Assembly: GCF_046156265.1 (NCBI RefSeq)
Contig: NZ_JAWDIR010000011.1
Span: 930,001-994,000 of the forward strand
DNA length: 64,000 nucleotides
Direction: 5' to 3'
From: CAMDHY01 sp046156265
GTDB taxonomy: Bacteria; Pseudomonadota; Alphaproteobacteria; Rhizobiales; Segnochrobactraceae
The translations under genes and the position numbers were made by a program. Within the stretch, counting starts at the first letter, position 1; the number at the start of each line of letters is the position of its first letter. Below the pieces are notes generated by a model, which saw only the letters and a program-made list of their open reading frames with translations, made no database searches and was not told the origin of the DNA. Shown in pieces: positions 26,994 through 34,798 of this stretch.

Positions 26994-27153
26994 AAAGAGG
27001 GTGGTGCCCGAATCCCGTTTGGTCCGCTGCTGGCTCACGCTTGTGCCGCCCGCGCCTGCCGCGGCGTCGCGCCGCGCCGCTCGGCCCGCCTCACGGTGCA
27101 AACGATTGTCGCCGGCGGTCCCGGGGCGGCATCTTTGTGCTAGAAGGGCAGGG

Positions 27154-27810
27154 ATGCTGACCGTCGTCATCGCCACGCAGGATTGCGAGGAGCCGCTCGC
27201 CCGTACGCTCGCCGCGCTGGTACCCGGCGCCGCCGACGGCGTGGTGGGGGACGTCGTCGTCGTCGATGCCGGCTCGGCCGACGGCACGGCGATCGTCGCC
27301 GATGCGGCCGGCTGCACGCTCGTCACCGCGTCCGGCCCACTGGGAGCGCGGCTGCGGCGGGGCGTCGAGGCCGGGCGCGGCCACCGCTTCCTGATGTTCC
27401 TGCGGCCGGGGGCAGTGCTCGAGCCCGGCTGGCACCGCGAGGTCGGTGCTTACCTCGACCGCCCTGGCGCACAGGAGCGGGCCGCCGTGTTCCGCTTTGC
27501 TCTCGACGAGCCGGGGCTCGGCGCTCGGCTGTCGGAATGGCGGGCCGGGCTCGGGGGAGCGCTTCTCGGGCTCGCCGCGCCGCAGCAGGGCCTACTGGTG
27601 TCGCGCCGGCTCTATGCCAAGCTCGGCGGCCATCGCGACGATGCCGGCTATGCCGAGCAGGACCTGCTGCTGCGCCTCGGCGCCCGCAGGCTGTCGGTGC
27701 TGCGCACGCGCGCGCTGCTCGATCGGCGCACCGCCGAGGGCCAGCGCCTCGGCCTCGCCGGGTTGGCGCTCCGCCTGCCGGCCGCCGTCGTCGCCCGCCG
27801 CGCCGCCTGA
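27154..27810 (+). CDS. small GT2-like glycosyltransferase
   Basis: This 218-residue protein begins MLTVVIATQDCEEPLARTLAAL and has DVVVVDAGSADGTAIVADAAGC, the N-terminal fold of family 2 glycosyltransferases. The FLRPGAVLEPGW segment stands where the DxD motif normally is, so the usual metal-binding aspartates are not clearly kept. RRLYAKLGGHRDDAGYAEQDLLLRLG resembles the acceptor region. agggcaggg precedes the ATG. It converges on moaB. Substrates are unknown. Confidence 0.8.
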   Translation: MLTVVIATQDCEEPLARTLAALVPGAADGVVGDVVVVDAGSADGTAIVADAAGCTLVTASGPLGARLRRGVEAGRGHRFLMFLRPGAVLEPGWHREVGAYLDRPGAQERAAVFRFALDEPGLGARLSEWRAGLGGALLGLAAPQQGLLVSRRLYAKLGGHRDDAGYAEQDLLLRLGARRLSVLRTRALLDRRTAEGQRLGLAGLALRLPAAVVARRAA

Positions 27811-27834
27811 TCCATCGGGATCAGCGTGGGGGCG

Positions 27835-28440
27835 TCAGCCCTGGCGCGCCTTGCCACGCTTCAGGTGCTCGTCCAGCCGCGGCATGATCTCGACGAAATT
27901 GCACGGCCGGTGCCGGTAGTCGAGCTGGCGCTCGAGGATGCCGTCCCAGGCGTCGCGGCAGGCGCCGGGCGAGCCGGGCAGGCAGAAGACGAACGTCGTC
28001 CCGATCAGCCCGGCGGTGGCGCGCGACTGCAGGGTGGACGTGCCGATCTTGTCGTAGGAGATGCGGTGGAACACCGCCGAGAAGCCGTCCATGCGCTTCT
28101 CGAACAAGGGCTCCAGCGCCTCCGGCGTGACGTCGCGGCCGGTGAAGCCGGTGCCGCCGGTGGTGATCACCACGTCGACGGTGCCCACCCAGCCCTGCAC
28201 GCGTGCGCGGATCGCCTCGATATCGTCCGTCACCACGGCGCGGTCGGCGAGGCGGTGGCCGGCGTCGGCGATACGGGCGGCGAGCGTGTCGCCGGAACGG
28301 TCCTCGGCGAGCGAGCGGGTGTCGGAGACGGTGAGGACGGCGATCGTCACCGGCACGAACGGCCGCTCGGCCGTCGCCCCGCCGGAGGTGGCCGTGGATG
28401 CAGCGGCGCATCCACCGTCCGCGGTTGCCTTCGCGTCCAT
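27835..28440 (-). CDS. moaB: molybdenum cofactor biosynthesis protein B
   Basis: MoaB/Mog-type proteins adenylylate molybdopterin or related precursors. The 201-residue product has the family signature TIAVLTVSDTRSLAEDRSGD. It also has DVVITTGGTGFTGRDVTPEAL and FCLPGSPGACRDAWDGIL. The first 28 residues are an Ala/Thr-rich extension not needed for the fold. It stands alone, convergent with the glycosyltransferase and divergent from the ceramidase-like gene. Confidence 0.92.
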   Translation of the reverse strand: MDAKATADGGCAAASTATSGGATAERPFVPVTIAVLTVSDTRSLAEDRSGDTLAARIADAGHRLADRAVVTDDIEAIRARVQGWVGTVDVVITTGGTGFTGRDVTPEALEPLFEKRMDGFSAVFHRISYDKIGTSTLQSRATAGLIGTTFVFCLPGSPGACRDAWDGILERQLDYRHRPCNFVEIMPRLDEHLKRGKARQG

Positions 28441-28554
28441 CTGCGTCTCCGTTCCGCCTGTCCCGCCGCGTTGCCCTCAAGGTAGGATGGCGACGGCTGA
28501 GGGGAAAGGGCGGGGCGATTCGCGGTCCGGTGGTCCGCCGGGGGAGAGACGCGC

Positions 28555-29232
28555 GTGTGGGAAGAGCTCCGGCGGCCGATCGACGCCTACTGCGAGCGTG
28601 TCGACGCGAGCCTGTGGTCCGAGCCACTCAACGCCGTCACCAATGCCGCCTTCATCATCGCCGCGCTGGCGGCGCTCAGCCTCTGGCTGCGCCGCGGTCG
28701 CGGCGACGGGCCGGCGCTGGCGCTGATCCTCGTCGCCTTCGCCGTCGGGCTCGGGTCCTTCGCCTTTCACACCGTCGCCACCGTCGGGGCCTCGCTCGCC
28801 GACGTCATCCCGATCGCGATCTTCATCTACGGCTACTTCTTCCTGGCGATGCGGCGCTATCTCCGGCTCGGGATCGTCGGCGGGGTGCTCGCCACCATCG
28901 GCTTCTTCGCCGCCTCGGTGCTGATCTCGCGCAGCCTCGGCGGGCTCGTCGGCTCCTCGGCCGGCTACGTGCCGGCACTCATCGCCCTCGTCGGGCTCGG
29001 CGGCTACCTCGCCACCCGCCGCCATCCGGCCGGCGAGGGGCTGATCGCCGCCGGGGCGGTCTTCGCCGTGTCGCTGATCGCCCGCACTGTCGACGGGCCG
29101 CTGTGTGCCCTTGTGCCGATCGGCACGCACTTCCTCTGGCACGTCTTCAACGCCATCGTGCTCTACGTGCTGATCGCCACCGCCATCCGCGTCGGCCCGG
29201 TGCGATCCCCTCAGACCGGCGCGGTCGAGTAG
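28555..29232 (+). CDS. ceramidase-family integral membrane protein
   Basis: This 225-residue membrane protein starts at a GTG (28555) preceded by ggggagagac. YCERVDASLWSEPLNAVTNAAF, SFAFHTVAT, ASLADVIPIAIF and GTHFLWHVFNAIVLY match the alkaline-ceramidase/CREST superfamily. The His and Asp residues that bind zinc lie in the SxxFH, D and HxxxH positions. It has about seven membrane segments. Bacterial substrates of this family are largely undetermined. Its last 22 bp overlap the convergent pqqE end. Confidence 0.86.
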   Translation: MWEELRRPIDAYCERVDASLWSEPLNAVTNAAFIIAALAALSLWLRRGRGDGPALALILVAFAVGLGSFAFHTVATVGASLADVIPIAIFIYGYFFLAMRRYLRLGIVGGVLATIGFFAASVLISRSLGGLVGSSAGYVPALIALVGLGGYLATRRHPAGEGLIAAGAVFAVSLIARTVDGPLCALVPIGTHFLWHVFNAIVLYVLIATAIRVGPVRSPQTGAVE

Positions 29233-30350
29233 CTGCGGTAACGGTACGGCGCCTCGGCGCGGGCGTCCGCCTCGGCGATCGCGATGAGCTGTCCATGCAG
29301 CGGCGAGCGGTGGCAGGCGGGGTCGGTCGCCGCGGCGTCGCCGGCAAAGGCGAGCGCCTGGCAGCGGCAGCCGCCGAAGTCGATCTCCCGCCGCTCGCAC
29401 GTCCGGCACGGCTCCTTCATCCAGGCCGTGCCGCGGAAGGCCTCGAACGCCGGCGAGCGCGCCCAGATTTCGGCAAGCGCGTGCTCGCGCACCGACCAGA
29501 AGTCGAGCCCCGGGATCGTCTCCGCCGCGTGGCACGGGAGCACCTTGCCGGTGGGCGTGACGTTGATCGACCGCCGTCCCCAGCCACCGACGCAGGCCTT
29601 CGGCAGGCGGGCGTAGTAGTCCGGCAGCACCGCGTCGATCACGAGCCGGCCCTTCAGCCGCACCCGCGCCGCGTCGACCACCGCCATCGCCCGCAGCACG
29701 GCGTCGCGGCCCGGCATCAGCGAGGCCCGGTTGGCGAAGGCCCAGCCGTAGTACTGCACGTGGGCGATCTCGAGCCGCTTCGCACCGATCTGAAGCGCCA
29801 GCTCGACCAGGTCGCCGATCGCCGCGATGTTCGCGCGGTGGATGACGGCGTTCACCGTGAGCGGCAGCCCGAGCGCCACCACCCTCTCCGCGAAGGCGAG
29901 CTTGATGGCGTGGGCGCCCGCCAGCCCGCCGATGTCGTCGGCCACCGCCGCGTCCGCCGCCTGCACCGAGAGCTGCACGTGGTCGAGGCCGGCATCCGAC
30001 AGCGCCTCCAGCAATCCCGGCCGCAGGCCGACGCCGGAGGTGATGAGGTTCGAGTAGAGACCCGTCTCGGCGCAGTGGCGGGTGATCTCGACGATGTCGC
30101 GCCGCGCCGTCGGCTCGCCGCCGGACAGATGCACCTGCAGCACGCCGAGGGCCGCCGCCTCCGACAGCACCCGCTTCCAGGTCTCGGTATCGAGCTCGCC
30201 GGCGCGCCGCTCGAGCTCCAGCGGGTTCGAGCAGTAGGGGCACTTCAGCGGGCAGCGGTGGGTGAGCTCGGCGAGGAGCCCGATCGGTGCGGGGGGCGCA
30301 GGCGTGGCGAGCGCCGACGGCGCGAGGGCGGGGGCGTCCATCGCGCTCAT
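29211..30350 (-). CDS. pqqE: PqqA peptide cyclase (radical SAM)
   Basis: PqqE forms the Glu-Tyr carbon-carbon cross-link in the PqqA peptide, with PqqD as chaperone. The 379-residue protein has the CX3CX2C cluster at Cys33, Cys37 and Cys40 (CPLKCPYC), VHLSGGEPTARRDI, and a SPASM-type C-terminus with CRTCERREIDFGGCRCQA. Its start overlaps the pqqD stop by 4 bp. It is the last gene of the pqq operon. Confidence 0.96.
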   Translation of the reverse strand: MSAMDAPALAPSALATPAPPAPIGLLAELTHRCPLKCPYCSNPLELERRAGELDTETWKRVLSEAAALGVLQVHLSGGEPTARRDIVEITRHCAETGLYSNLITSGVGLRPGLLEALSDAGLDHVQLSVQAADAAVADDIGGLAGAHAIKLAFAERVVALGLPLTVNAVIHRANIAAIGDLVELALQIGAKRLEIAHVQYYGWAFANRASLMPGRDAVLRAMAVVDAARVRLKGRLVIDAVLPDYYARLPKACVGGWGRRSINVTPTGKVLPCHAAETIPGLDFWSVREHALAEIWARSPAFEAFRGTAWMKEPCRTCERREIDFGGCRCQALAFAGDAAATDPACHRSPLHGQLIAIAEADARAEAPYRYRSYSTAPV

Positions 30351-30631
30351 GGCTCCAGCATCCGCTTCTCGGCGAGGTCGGCGAGGAAGGCGCGCACGTC
30401 GCGCTCGATGTCGGCCCGGTCGGCGTCGAAGGCGAGCGCGAGGTCGTCGACAATCTCGGAAAGCGTCGCGACCCCGTCGCAGCGCTTCAGGATCTCGGCG
30501 CCCACCGCGTCGGTCTCCAGCACCCGCTCGGGAGCGAGGATCGTCCAGCCGCCGCGCACCTGGTCATGGTGCAGCCGCACGCCGCGCGGCAGCCGCGGCC
30601 GGCAGGTGGCTGCCGGATCCCCCGCGGTCAT
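30347..30631 (-). CDS. pqqD: PQQ biosynthesis peptide chaperone PqqD
   Basis: PqqD binds PqqA and presents it to PqqE. The 94-residue protein contains RGVRLHHDQVRGGWTILAPERVLETD and a helical C-terminus (LSEIVDDLALAF...DVRAFLADLAEKR). The ATG at 30631 overlaps the pqqC stop by 4 bp and pqqE follows with a 4-bp overlap, so the three are translationally coupled. Confidence 0.95.
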   Translation of the reverse strand: MTAGDPAATCRPRLPRGVRLHHDQVRGGWTILAPERVLETDAVGAEILKRCDGVATLSEIVDDLALAFDADRADIERDVRAFLADLAEKRMLEP

Positions 30632-31446
30632 CGCGGGCCTCCCGCCGCGGTGTCTGGAACGAAGGCGCCCGGCGGCGGCAGTCGCGGCGCCACATAGGCG
30701 AAGTACAGGGCGTCGAGCTGCGCCCACAGCACGTCGCACTTGAAGCCGAGCGCCGCGATCACGGCGCGCTGCTTCTCCGCCGTCAGGGCGTGCGCCTTGA
30801 CGTAGGCCAGCGCGAAGTCGGCGTCGCGCGGCGCCTGGGTCAGGCGCTGGCCGAAATAGGCGAGCGTCTCCTGCGAGACGAAGTCGTAGCCGGCGAGCAT
30901 GCCGGCGACGCGGCTGCGGATGATGCCCGGCGCGAACATCTCGGTCAGCGACGAGGCGATCGCCTCCAAGAGCGGCCGTTCGCGGCAGAAGGTGACGTAG
31001 GCCTCGACGGCGAAGCGCGTCGCGGGCAGCAGCCCCGCGCCAGTGGTGACGTAATCCCGGTCGAGGCCGAGGCCGTCGGTGAGCTTCAGCCAGCGGGCGA
31101 TGCCGCCTTCGCCCTCGCGCTCGCCGTCGTGGTCGACGATGCGCTGTCGCCAGGCACGCCGGAGCGCCGGATCTTCCAGGCGGGAGACGATCGCCGCGTC
31201 CTTGCGCGGGATCGCCGCCTGGTAGGCGTAGCGGTTGAGCGCCCACGCCTGCACCTGGCCGCGGTCGAGGGCGCCATCGTGCAGCAGGCGGTGGAACGGG
31301 TGGCGGTCGTGGTAGCGCGCCGCCCCGAGCGCCCGCAGGCGCTCCTCGAGGCCCTCCGGCGTCAGCGGGCTGTCGTCGTCGACGGCGAAGAGGTCGGCGA
31401 CGGGGGCCGCATCGCGGGGGTCGGCGTGTCGGGCGGCGATGGCCAT
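30628..31446 (-). CDS. pqqC: pyrroloquinoline-quinone synthase
   Basis: PqqC carries out the final ring closure and eight-electron oxidation to PQQ without a bound cofactor. The 272-residue protein has HPFHRLLHDGALDRGQVQAWALNRYAYQ, RKDAAIVSR and YVTFCRERPLLEAIASSLTEMFAP (each cited as a landmark), all conserved in the family. The ATG at 31446 lies inside the end of the preceding pqqB frame, which runs on for 85 bp over this gene. Confidence 0.95.
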   Translation of the reverse strand: MAIAARHADPRDAAPVADLFAVDDDSPLTPEGLEERLRALGAARYHDRHPFHRLLHDGALDRGQVQAWALNRYAYQAAIPRKDAAIVSRLEDPALRRAWRQRIVDHDGEREGEGGIARWLKLTDGLGLDRDYVTTGAGLLPATRFAVEAYVTFCRERPLLEAIASSLTEMFAPGIIRSRVAGMLAGYDFVSQETLAYFGQRLTQAPRDADFALAYVKAHALTAEKQRAVIAALGFKCDVLWAQLDALYFAYVAPRLPPPGAFVPDTAAGGPR

Positions 31447-32414
31447 GACGTGTCCTCCCGGGCGCCGCGCACCGGCAGCGCGATCTCCGTGCCGTCCTCG
31501 GCAACCGTCCAGCCGGCGGCTTCCACCGCGCGGCGTTCGGGCGAGCCGTCGACGAGCATCGGGTTGGTGTTGTTGATGTGGACGAAGACCTTGCGGCCCG
31601 CCGGCACGCCGGCGAGAGCCTTCAGCGAACCGTCCGCCCCGCCGACCGGCAGGTGCCCCATGCGCCGGCCGGTTTTCGTGCCGACGCCCGCCGCCGGCAT
31701 CTCGTCGTCGTGGAAGACGGTGCCGTCGAAGAGCAGCGCATCGGCGCCGGCGAGCCGGCGGGCGAGCGCCGGCGTCACGGCGGCGCAGCCCGGCACATAG
31801 TCGAGCCGGACGCCGGCGCACCGCACCGAGAGGCCGATGGTCGAGCCCGTCTCCGTGCCGATTTCTACTGTCGCCCCCTCGAGATAGAGCGGGACCTTGC
31901 CAGGGACTGTGAACGCCTCGACGGTGAGGCCGGGCAGCGGTTCGAAGGGACGTCCGACGACGATCTCCCGCCACGCCACCAGAGCCGGATCGAGCACGCC
32001 GAACAGCGGGTTGGCGCTCACGGCCGCTCGTGTCTCAGCCGTCGCAAACACCGTGAGCGGTGCTTTCTCGCGCAGCGTCAGCAGGCCCGCGACGTGATCG
32101 ACGTCGCCGTTCGTCAGCACCACCGCACGGATCGGAGTGTCGCGGCCGCCTTCGCCGCCGCGTCGCGGATGCAGCGCCAGCGTCGCGCGGACCTGCGTGC
32201 CGAGGTCCGGCGAGGCGTTGAGCAGCACCCAGTTGCGGCCGTCGGCACTGATGGCGAGGCTCGACTGCGTCCGCGGCTTCACCCGCGGGTCGCCGTCCCA
32301 GGCGAGGGCGCAGACGGAGCAGCGGCAGTTCCATTGCGGGTAGCCGCCACCGGCCGCTGCCCCGAGGACGATCGCGCGAAGGCGGTCGGCCACCGGCTGA
32401 GCGCCTTCGCGCAT
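31362..32414 (-). CDS. pqqB: PqqB, metallo-hydrolase-fold PQQ biosynthesis protein
   Basis: PqqB has the metallo-beta-lactamase fold and probably hydroxylates the tyrosine of the precursor. The 350-residue product starts near IVLGAAAGGGYPQWNC and CSVCALAW, contains VVLTNGDVDHVAGLLTLRE and ends its family domain at about GWTVAEDGTEIAL. The last 35 or so residues are a Pro/Ser/Thr-rich extension, mostly read from DNA that encodes pqqC in another frame. Usual PqqB is near 300-310 residues, so a nearer stop seems to have been lost. Confidence 0.93.
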   Translation of the reverse strand: MREGAQPVADRLRAIVLGAAAGGGYPQWNCRCSVCALAWDGDPRVKPRTQSSLAISADGRNWVLLNASPDLGTQVRATLALHPRRGGEGGRDTPIRAVVLTNGDVDHVAGLLTLREKAPLTVFATAETRAAVSANPLFGVLDPALVAWREIVVGRPFEPLPGLTVEAFTVPGKVPLYLEGATVEIGTETGSTIGLSVRCAGVRLDYVPGCAAVTPALARRLAGADALLFDGTVFHDDEMPAAGVGTKTGRRMGHLPVGGADGSLKALAGVPAGRKVFVHINNTNPMLVDGSPERRAVEAAGWTVAEDGTEIALPVRGAREDTSWPSPPDTPTPAMRPPSPTSSPSTTTAR

Positions 32415-32434
32415 GGCGTTGTGCCTTGTCTTCG

Positions 32435-32512
32435 TCAGTACTCGGGCGGCATGTAGCCGTTGATTTCGAGGCCGACGCAGATTTCCACGAGCTTCGGAGC
32501 CTTCCAGGCCAT
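32435..32512 (-). CDS. pqqA: PqqA, ribosomally made PQQ precursor peptide
   Basis: This 25-codon gene encodes MAWKAPKLVEICVGLEINGY followed by MPPEY. The glutamate and tyrosine of E-I-N-G-Y (Glu16 and Tyr20) supply the carbon skeleton of PQQ. The start is preceded by aggagacgact, a strong RBS. It is the first gene of pqqABCDE and lies 20 bp upstream of pqqB. A perfect 34-bp palindrome sits 22-55 bp upstream of its start. Confidence 0.96.
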   Translation of the reverse strand: MAWKAPKLVEICVGLEINGYMPPEY

Positions 32513-32533
32513 AGTCGTCTCCTCTCGATGCGC

Positions 32534-32567
32534 TTCTTGCGTCCGCGAACATTCGCGGACGCAAGAA
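32534..32567. promoter_or_regulatory. perfect 34-bp palindrome upstream of pqqA
   Basis: The arms ttcttgcgtccgcgaa (32534-32549) and ttcgcggacgcaagaa (32552-32567) are exact inverted complements around a 2-bp ca spacer. It lies between the likely pqqA promoter and the pqqA RBS. No U-run follows on either strand, so it is not a standard terminator. It could be an operator for a dimeric regulator, or a 5'-leader hairpin protecting the short pqqA message. Confidence 0.75.
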
Positions 32568-32645
32568 AGCTAACACGAGTCTTCGGAGACGGGAACAATA
32601 AAGAGTCGACGCCGGGAAGTATTGCTCTTGAATAAGAGAGTTATT

Positions 32646-32651
32646 ATTATA
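32646..32651 (-). promoter_or_regulatory. candidate -10 element of the pqq promoter
   Basis: The minus strand reads TATAAT in an AT-rich stretch rare in this GC-rich window. A loose -35 (CCGACA) lies 15 bp upstream. A small hairpin CTCTT-GAAT-AAGAG (32625-32638) falls near the predicted start of transcription. The distance to the pqqA start is about 135 bp, giving a leader that contains the 34-bp palindrome. Confidence 0.4.
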
Positions 32652-32799
32652 TTCGGCAGACGTGGATGTCGGGTGTCCGCAACACAGCACTCTGGCTAGC
32701 GCTCCCGGATTTGCCCGAGGAATCGCCATGGCGCAGGCGGCCGGCGAGGCCGAGCTGGCCGCGCCGGCCGACGGCACACATCGAGCGGATTACGATGCC

Positions 32800-33174
32800 T
32801 CAGCAGCTCGTCTGGTTGCTGGCCGCAGCGTGGTCCTGGCCCTCGGCGGCCGCGGTCGGCTGGCCGTCCTGCTGGCGCTGCACGTCCTGCCCCGACGTCG
32901 CGACATCGGTGCCGCCACCCGGTTCGCTCGCCATCGGCATGTTGGAGCCGTCCTTGGAGACCCCGCCCGCGGCGTTCGCCTGCTCGCTCGCCGGACCGGT
33001 GGTCGTGCCGGAGCTCCCGGCGTCGGCGCTGCCATCCGCCGGCTGCTGCAGCGGCGCCAGGCTGCCGTCCTTGGAGATGCCGGCCGAGTTGGTCGCGCAG
33101 TCGGCGTTCGCCGAGGCGGCGCCGAAGGCGAGAAGGGCGGCCGTCGCGGCGGCCGTCAGGATCGTCTTGCGCAT
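32800..33174 (-). CDS. small secreted protein with twin SKDG repeats (YjbE-like), function unknown
   Basis: The start at ATG 33174 follows a perfect ggagg RBS and gives 124 residues. A signal peptide (MRKTILTAAATAALLAFGAASANA) precedes a low-complexity Ser/Ala/Gly/Gln-rich mature part. Two near-copies of one motif occur: GISKDGSLAPL at about 34-44 and GVSKDGSNMPM at about 72-82. The tail reads VATSGQDVQRQQDG. Rhizobial exported proteins sometimes named YjbE look similar in my memory. No enzymatic motif is visible. It is 287 bp upstream of pqqA on the same strand. Confidence 0.8.
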   Translation of the reverse strand: MRKTILTAAATAALLAFGAASANADCATNSAGISKDGSLAPLQQPADGSADAGSSGTTTGPASEQANAAGGVSKDGSNMPMASEPGGGTDVATSGQDVQRQQDGQPTAAAEGQDHAAASNQTSC

Positions 33175-33258
33175 GATTGTTTCCTCCGTGCGTGTGGCCC
33201 CGCGGGAAGAAAACCCTGCCGGAGGCGCAAAGTTGCACGGAGGCAAGTGCGGCCGCCG

Positions 33259-34500
33259 TTACGCTGCGCTCGCCTGCGTCTCCTCGACCGGCGCTGAAAG
33301 CGGCTGCGGCCGGCCGACGAGATAGCCCTGCACGGTGTCGGCGCCGAGCGCCTGCAGGACCCGGAGTTCACCCTCCGTCTCGACACCTTCGGCGACGATG
33401 ACGCTGCCGACGTCGTGGGCGAAGGCGATCAGCGCCGTCGCGAGTGCCCGGCGGGCGGGATCGCTGTCGATGTCGCGCGTCAGGTTCATGTCGAGCTTGA
33501 TGATGTCGGGGCGCAGCTGGAGGATGTGCTGCATGCTCGCATAGCCCGCCCCGGCGTCGTCGACCGCGAGGCGGACGCCGCGCGCCCGCAGTGGCCGCAG
33601 CGCCTCCGACAAGGCGTCGTAATCGTCGACGGTGGCGTACTCGGTGAGCTCGACGACGACCCGGTCGGCCGGCGCGACAGTGAGCAAGGCTTGAAATGCG
33701 TCGCCGCGTATCGTTGCGGGCGAGGCGTTGATCGACAGGTAGGTGCCCGCCGGTAGCCATCCGGCGCTATCCAGCGCCTTGCGAACCGCGGCGATCTCCA
33801 GCGCCTCGCGAAGCCCGACCTCGTCGGCCTCGGCGAACCAGACGTCCGGCGTGCGCTGGGGCGCTCCGGAAAAACGCGAGAGGCACTCGTAGCCGACGAT
33901 GTCACGGCCGGGCAGGGCGCAGATCGGCTGGTGGACGATGAAGAACCCGTCGCCGTCGATCATCGCCTGGACTTGCGCGGACCGTTCCGCCGCCGCGATC
34001 GCGCGCTGCCGCTGCCGGTCGATTTCGAAGGCGGCTAGATCGGCGAAAGCCCGCATCATCTGCAGGTCGCGGCGGTTGAGGGAGGTGTCGGCATTCGGGC
34101 CGAGGCAGCAGAACATCCCGTAGACCTCGCCATCCGACAGGCGGATCGGCACGCTCACGTGCGCGCCGATCGGCACGGCGGCCGTGATCGGCATCGCCAT
34201 CGCGACCGGTTCGCGGGAGGTGTCGGGAATGAGTTCCGGCAGGCGACCGGCGAGGATGTGCCGGCAGTAGACGTCGTCGAGGGAGCGCGAGTCCCCCGGC
34301 TTGATCAGATCCTCGAGACCCGGGGCGTCGACTTCCCGGAACACTGACTGCCCGTCGACGAACTCCGACACGTAGGCGACCTGCAGGCCGAGATGCCGTC
34401 GCATCACCTGCAGGGCCCGCTTGACCATGCCGGTCGCATCGCGATCGCCGGGGATTGTCGTGGCGATGAGGCCGGTGAGGTCGTCGCTGGAGATCTTCAT
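33259..34500 (-). CDS. GAF-EAL domain cyclic-di-GMP phosphodiesterase
   Basis: The 413-residue protein has an N-terminal GAF sensor (about 20-165, with VYCRHILAGRLPELIPDTS and VPIRLSDGEVYGMFCCLG) and a C-terminal EAL domain (about 175-405). The EAL signature reads ECL (Glu205). Other catalytic residues are present: Asn258, Glu284, Asp314-Asp315, Lys335, Asp337, Glu371 and Gln391 of QGY. It is therefore probably active in hydrolysing cyclic-di-GMP. No GGDEF domain or membrane helix is seen, so it should be a soluble sensor enzyme. Confidence 0.92.
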   Translation of the reverse strand: MKISSDDLTGLIATTIPGDRDATGMVKRALQVMRRHLGLQVAYVSEFVDGQSVFREVDAPGLEDLIKPGDSRSLDDVYCRHILAGRLPELIPDTSREPVAMAMPITAAVPIGAHVSVPIRLSDGEVYGMFCCLGPNADTSLNRRDLQMMRAFADLAAFEIDRQRQRAIAAAERSAQVQAMIDGDGFFIVHQPICALPGRDIVGYECLSRFSGAPQRTPDVWFAEADEVGLREALEIAAVRKALDSAGWLPAGTYLSINASPATIRGDAFQALLTVAPADRVVVELTEYATVDDYDALSEALRPLRARGVRLAVDDAGAGYASMQHILQLRPDIIKLDMNLTRDIDSDPARRALATALIAFAHDVGSVIVAEGVETEGELRVLQALGADTVQGYLVGRPQPLSAPVEETQASAA

Positions 34501-34798
34501 GGCTCTGTCCGCGGGAAGAAGGGGGAGGGTGGCGGTGCAAGTCGGACGGCACGATCGGTCCTGTCGGGCAGACTGTTCACGCGTGCAGCCCCGCACAACA
34601 CCGCAACAAACTCCCCCCACCGAACGTTCCCGGCCCCTCCGTGGGATCGAACAGACGCCTGTACGCCGCGAAGCTTGCGCCAGATGCAGCGGCCTCAAGA
34701 TTCTTTGCGGTTTCTCCCGCAGACCGTTCCGTTTGGAACTGAACCAAGGCAGGGTGTGGTGCGTATCGTGTCGGGTAGGCACCAACCGGGAGGAGCCG
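34501..34798. other. 298-bp divergent gap between the EAL gene and the RibD-like gene
   Basis: I see no gene here. The EAL gene's upstream region has a weak RBS-like purine stretch close to its start. The right end carries the gggaggag RBS that decides the TTG start of the RibD-like gene. No clear promoter boxes, hairpins or repeats were found. Confidence 0.4.
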
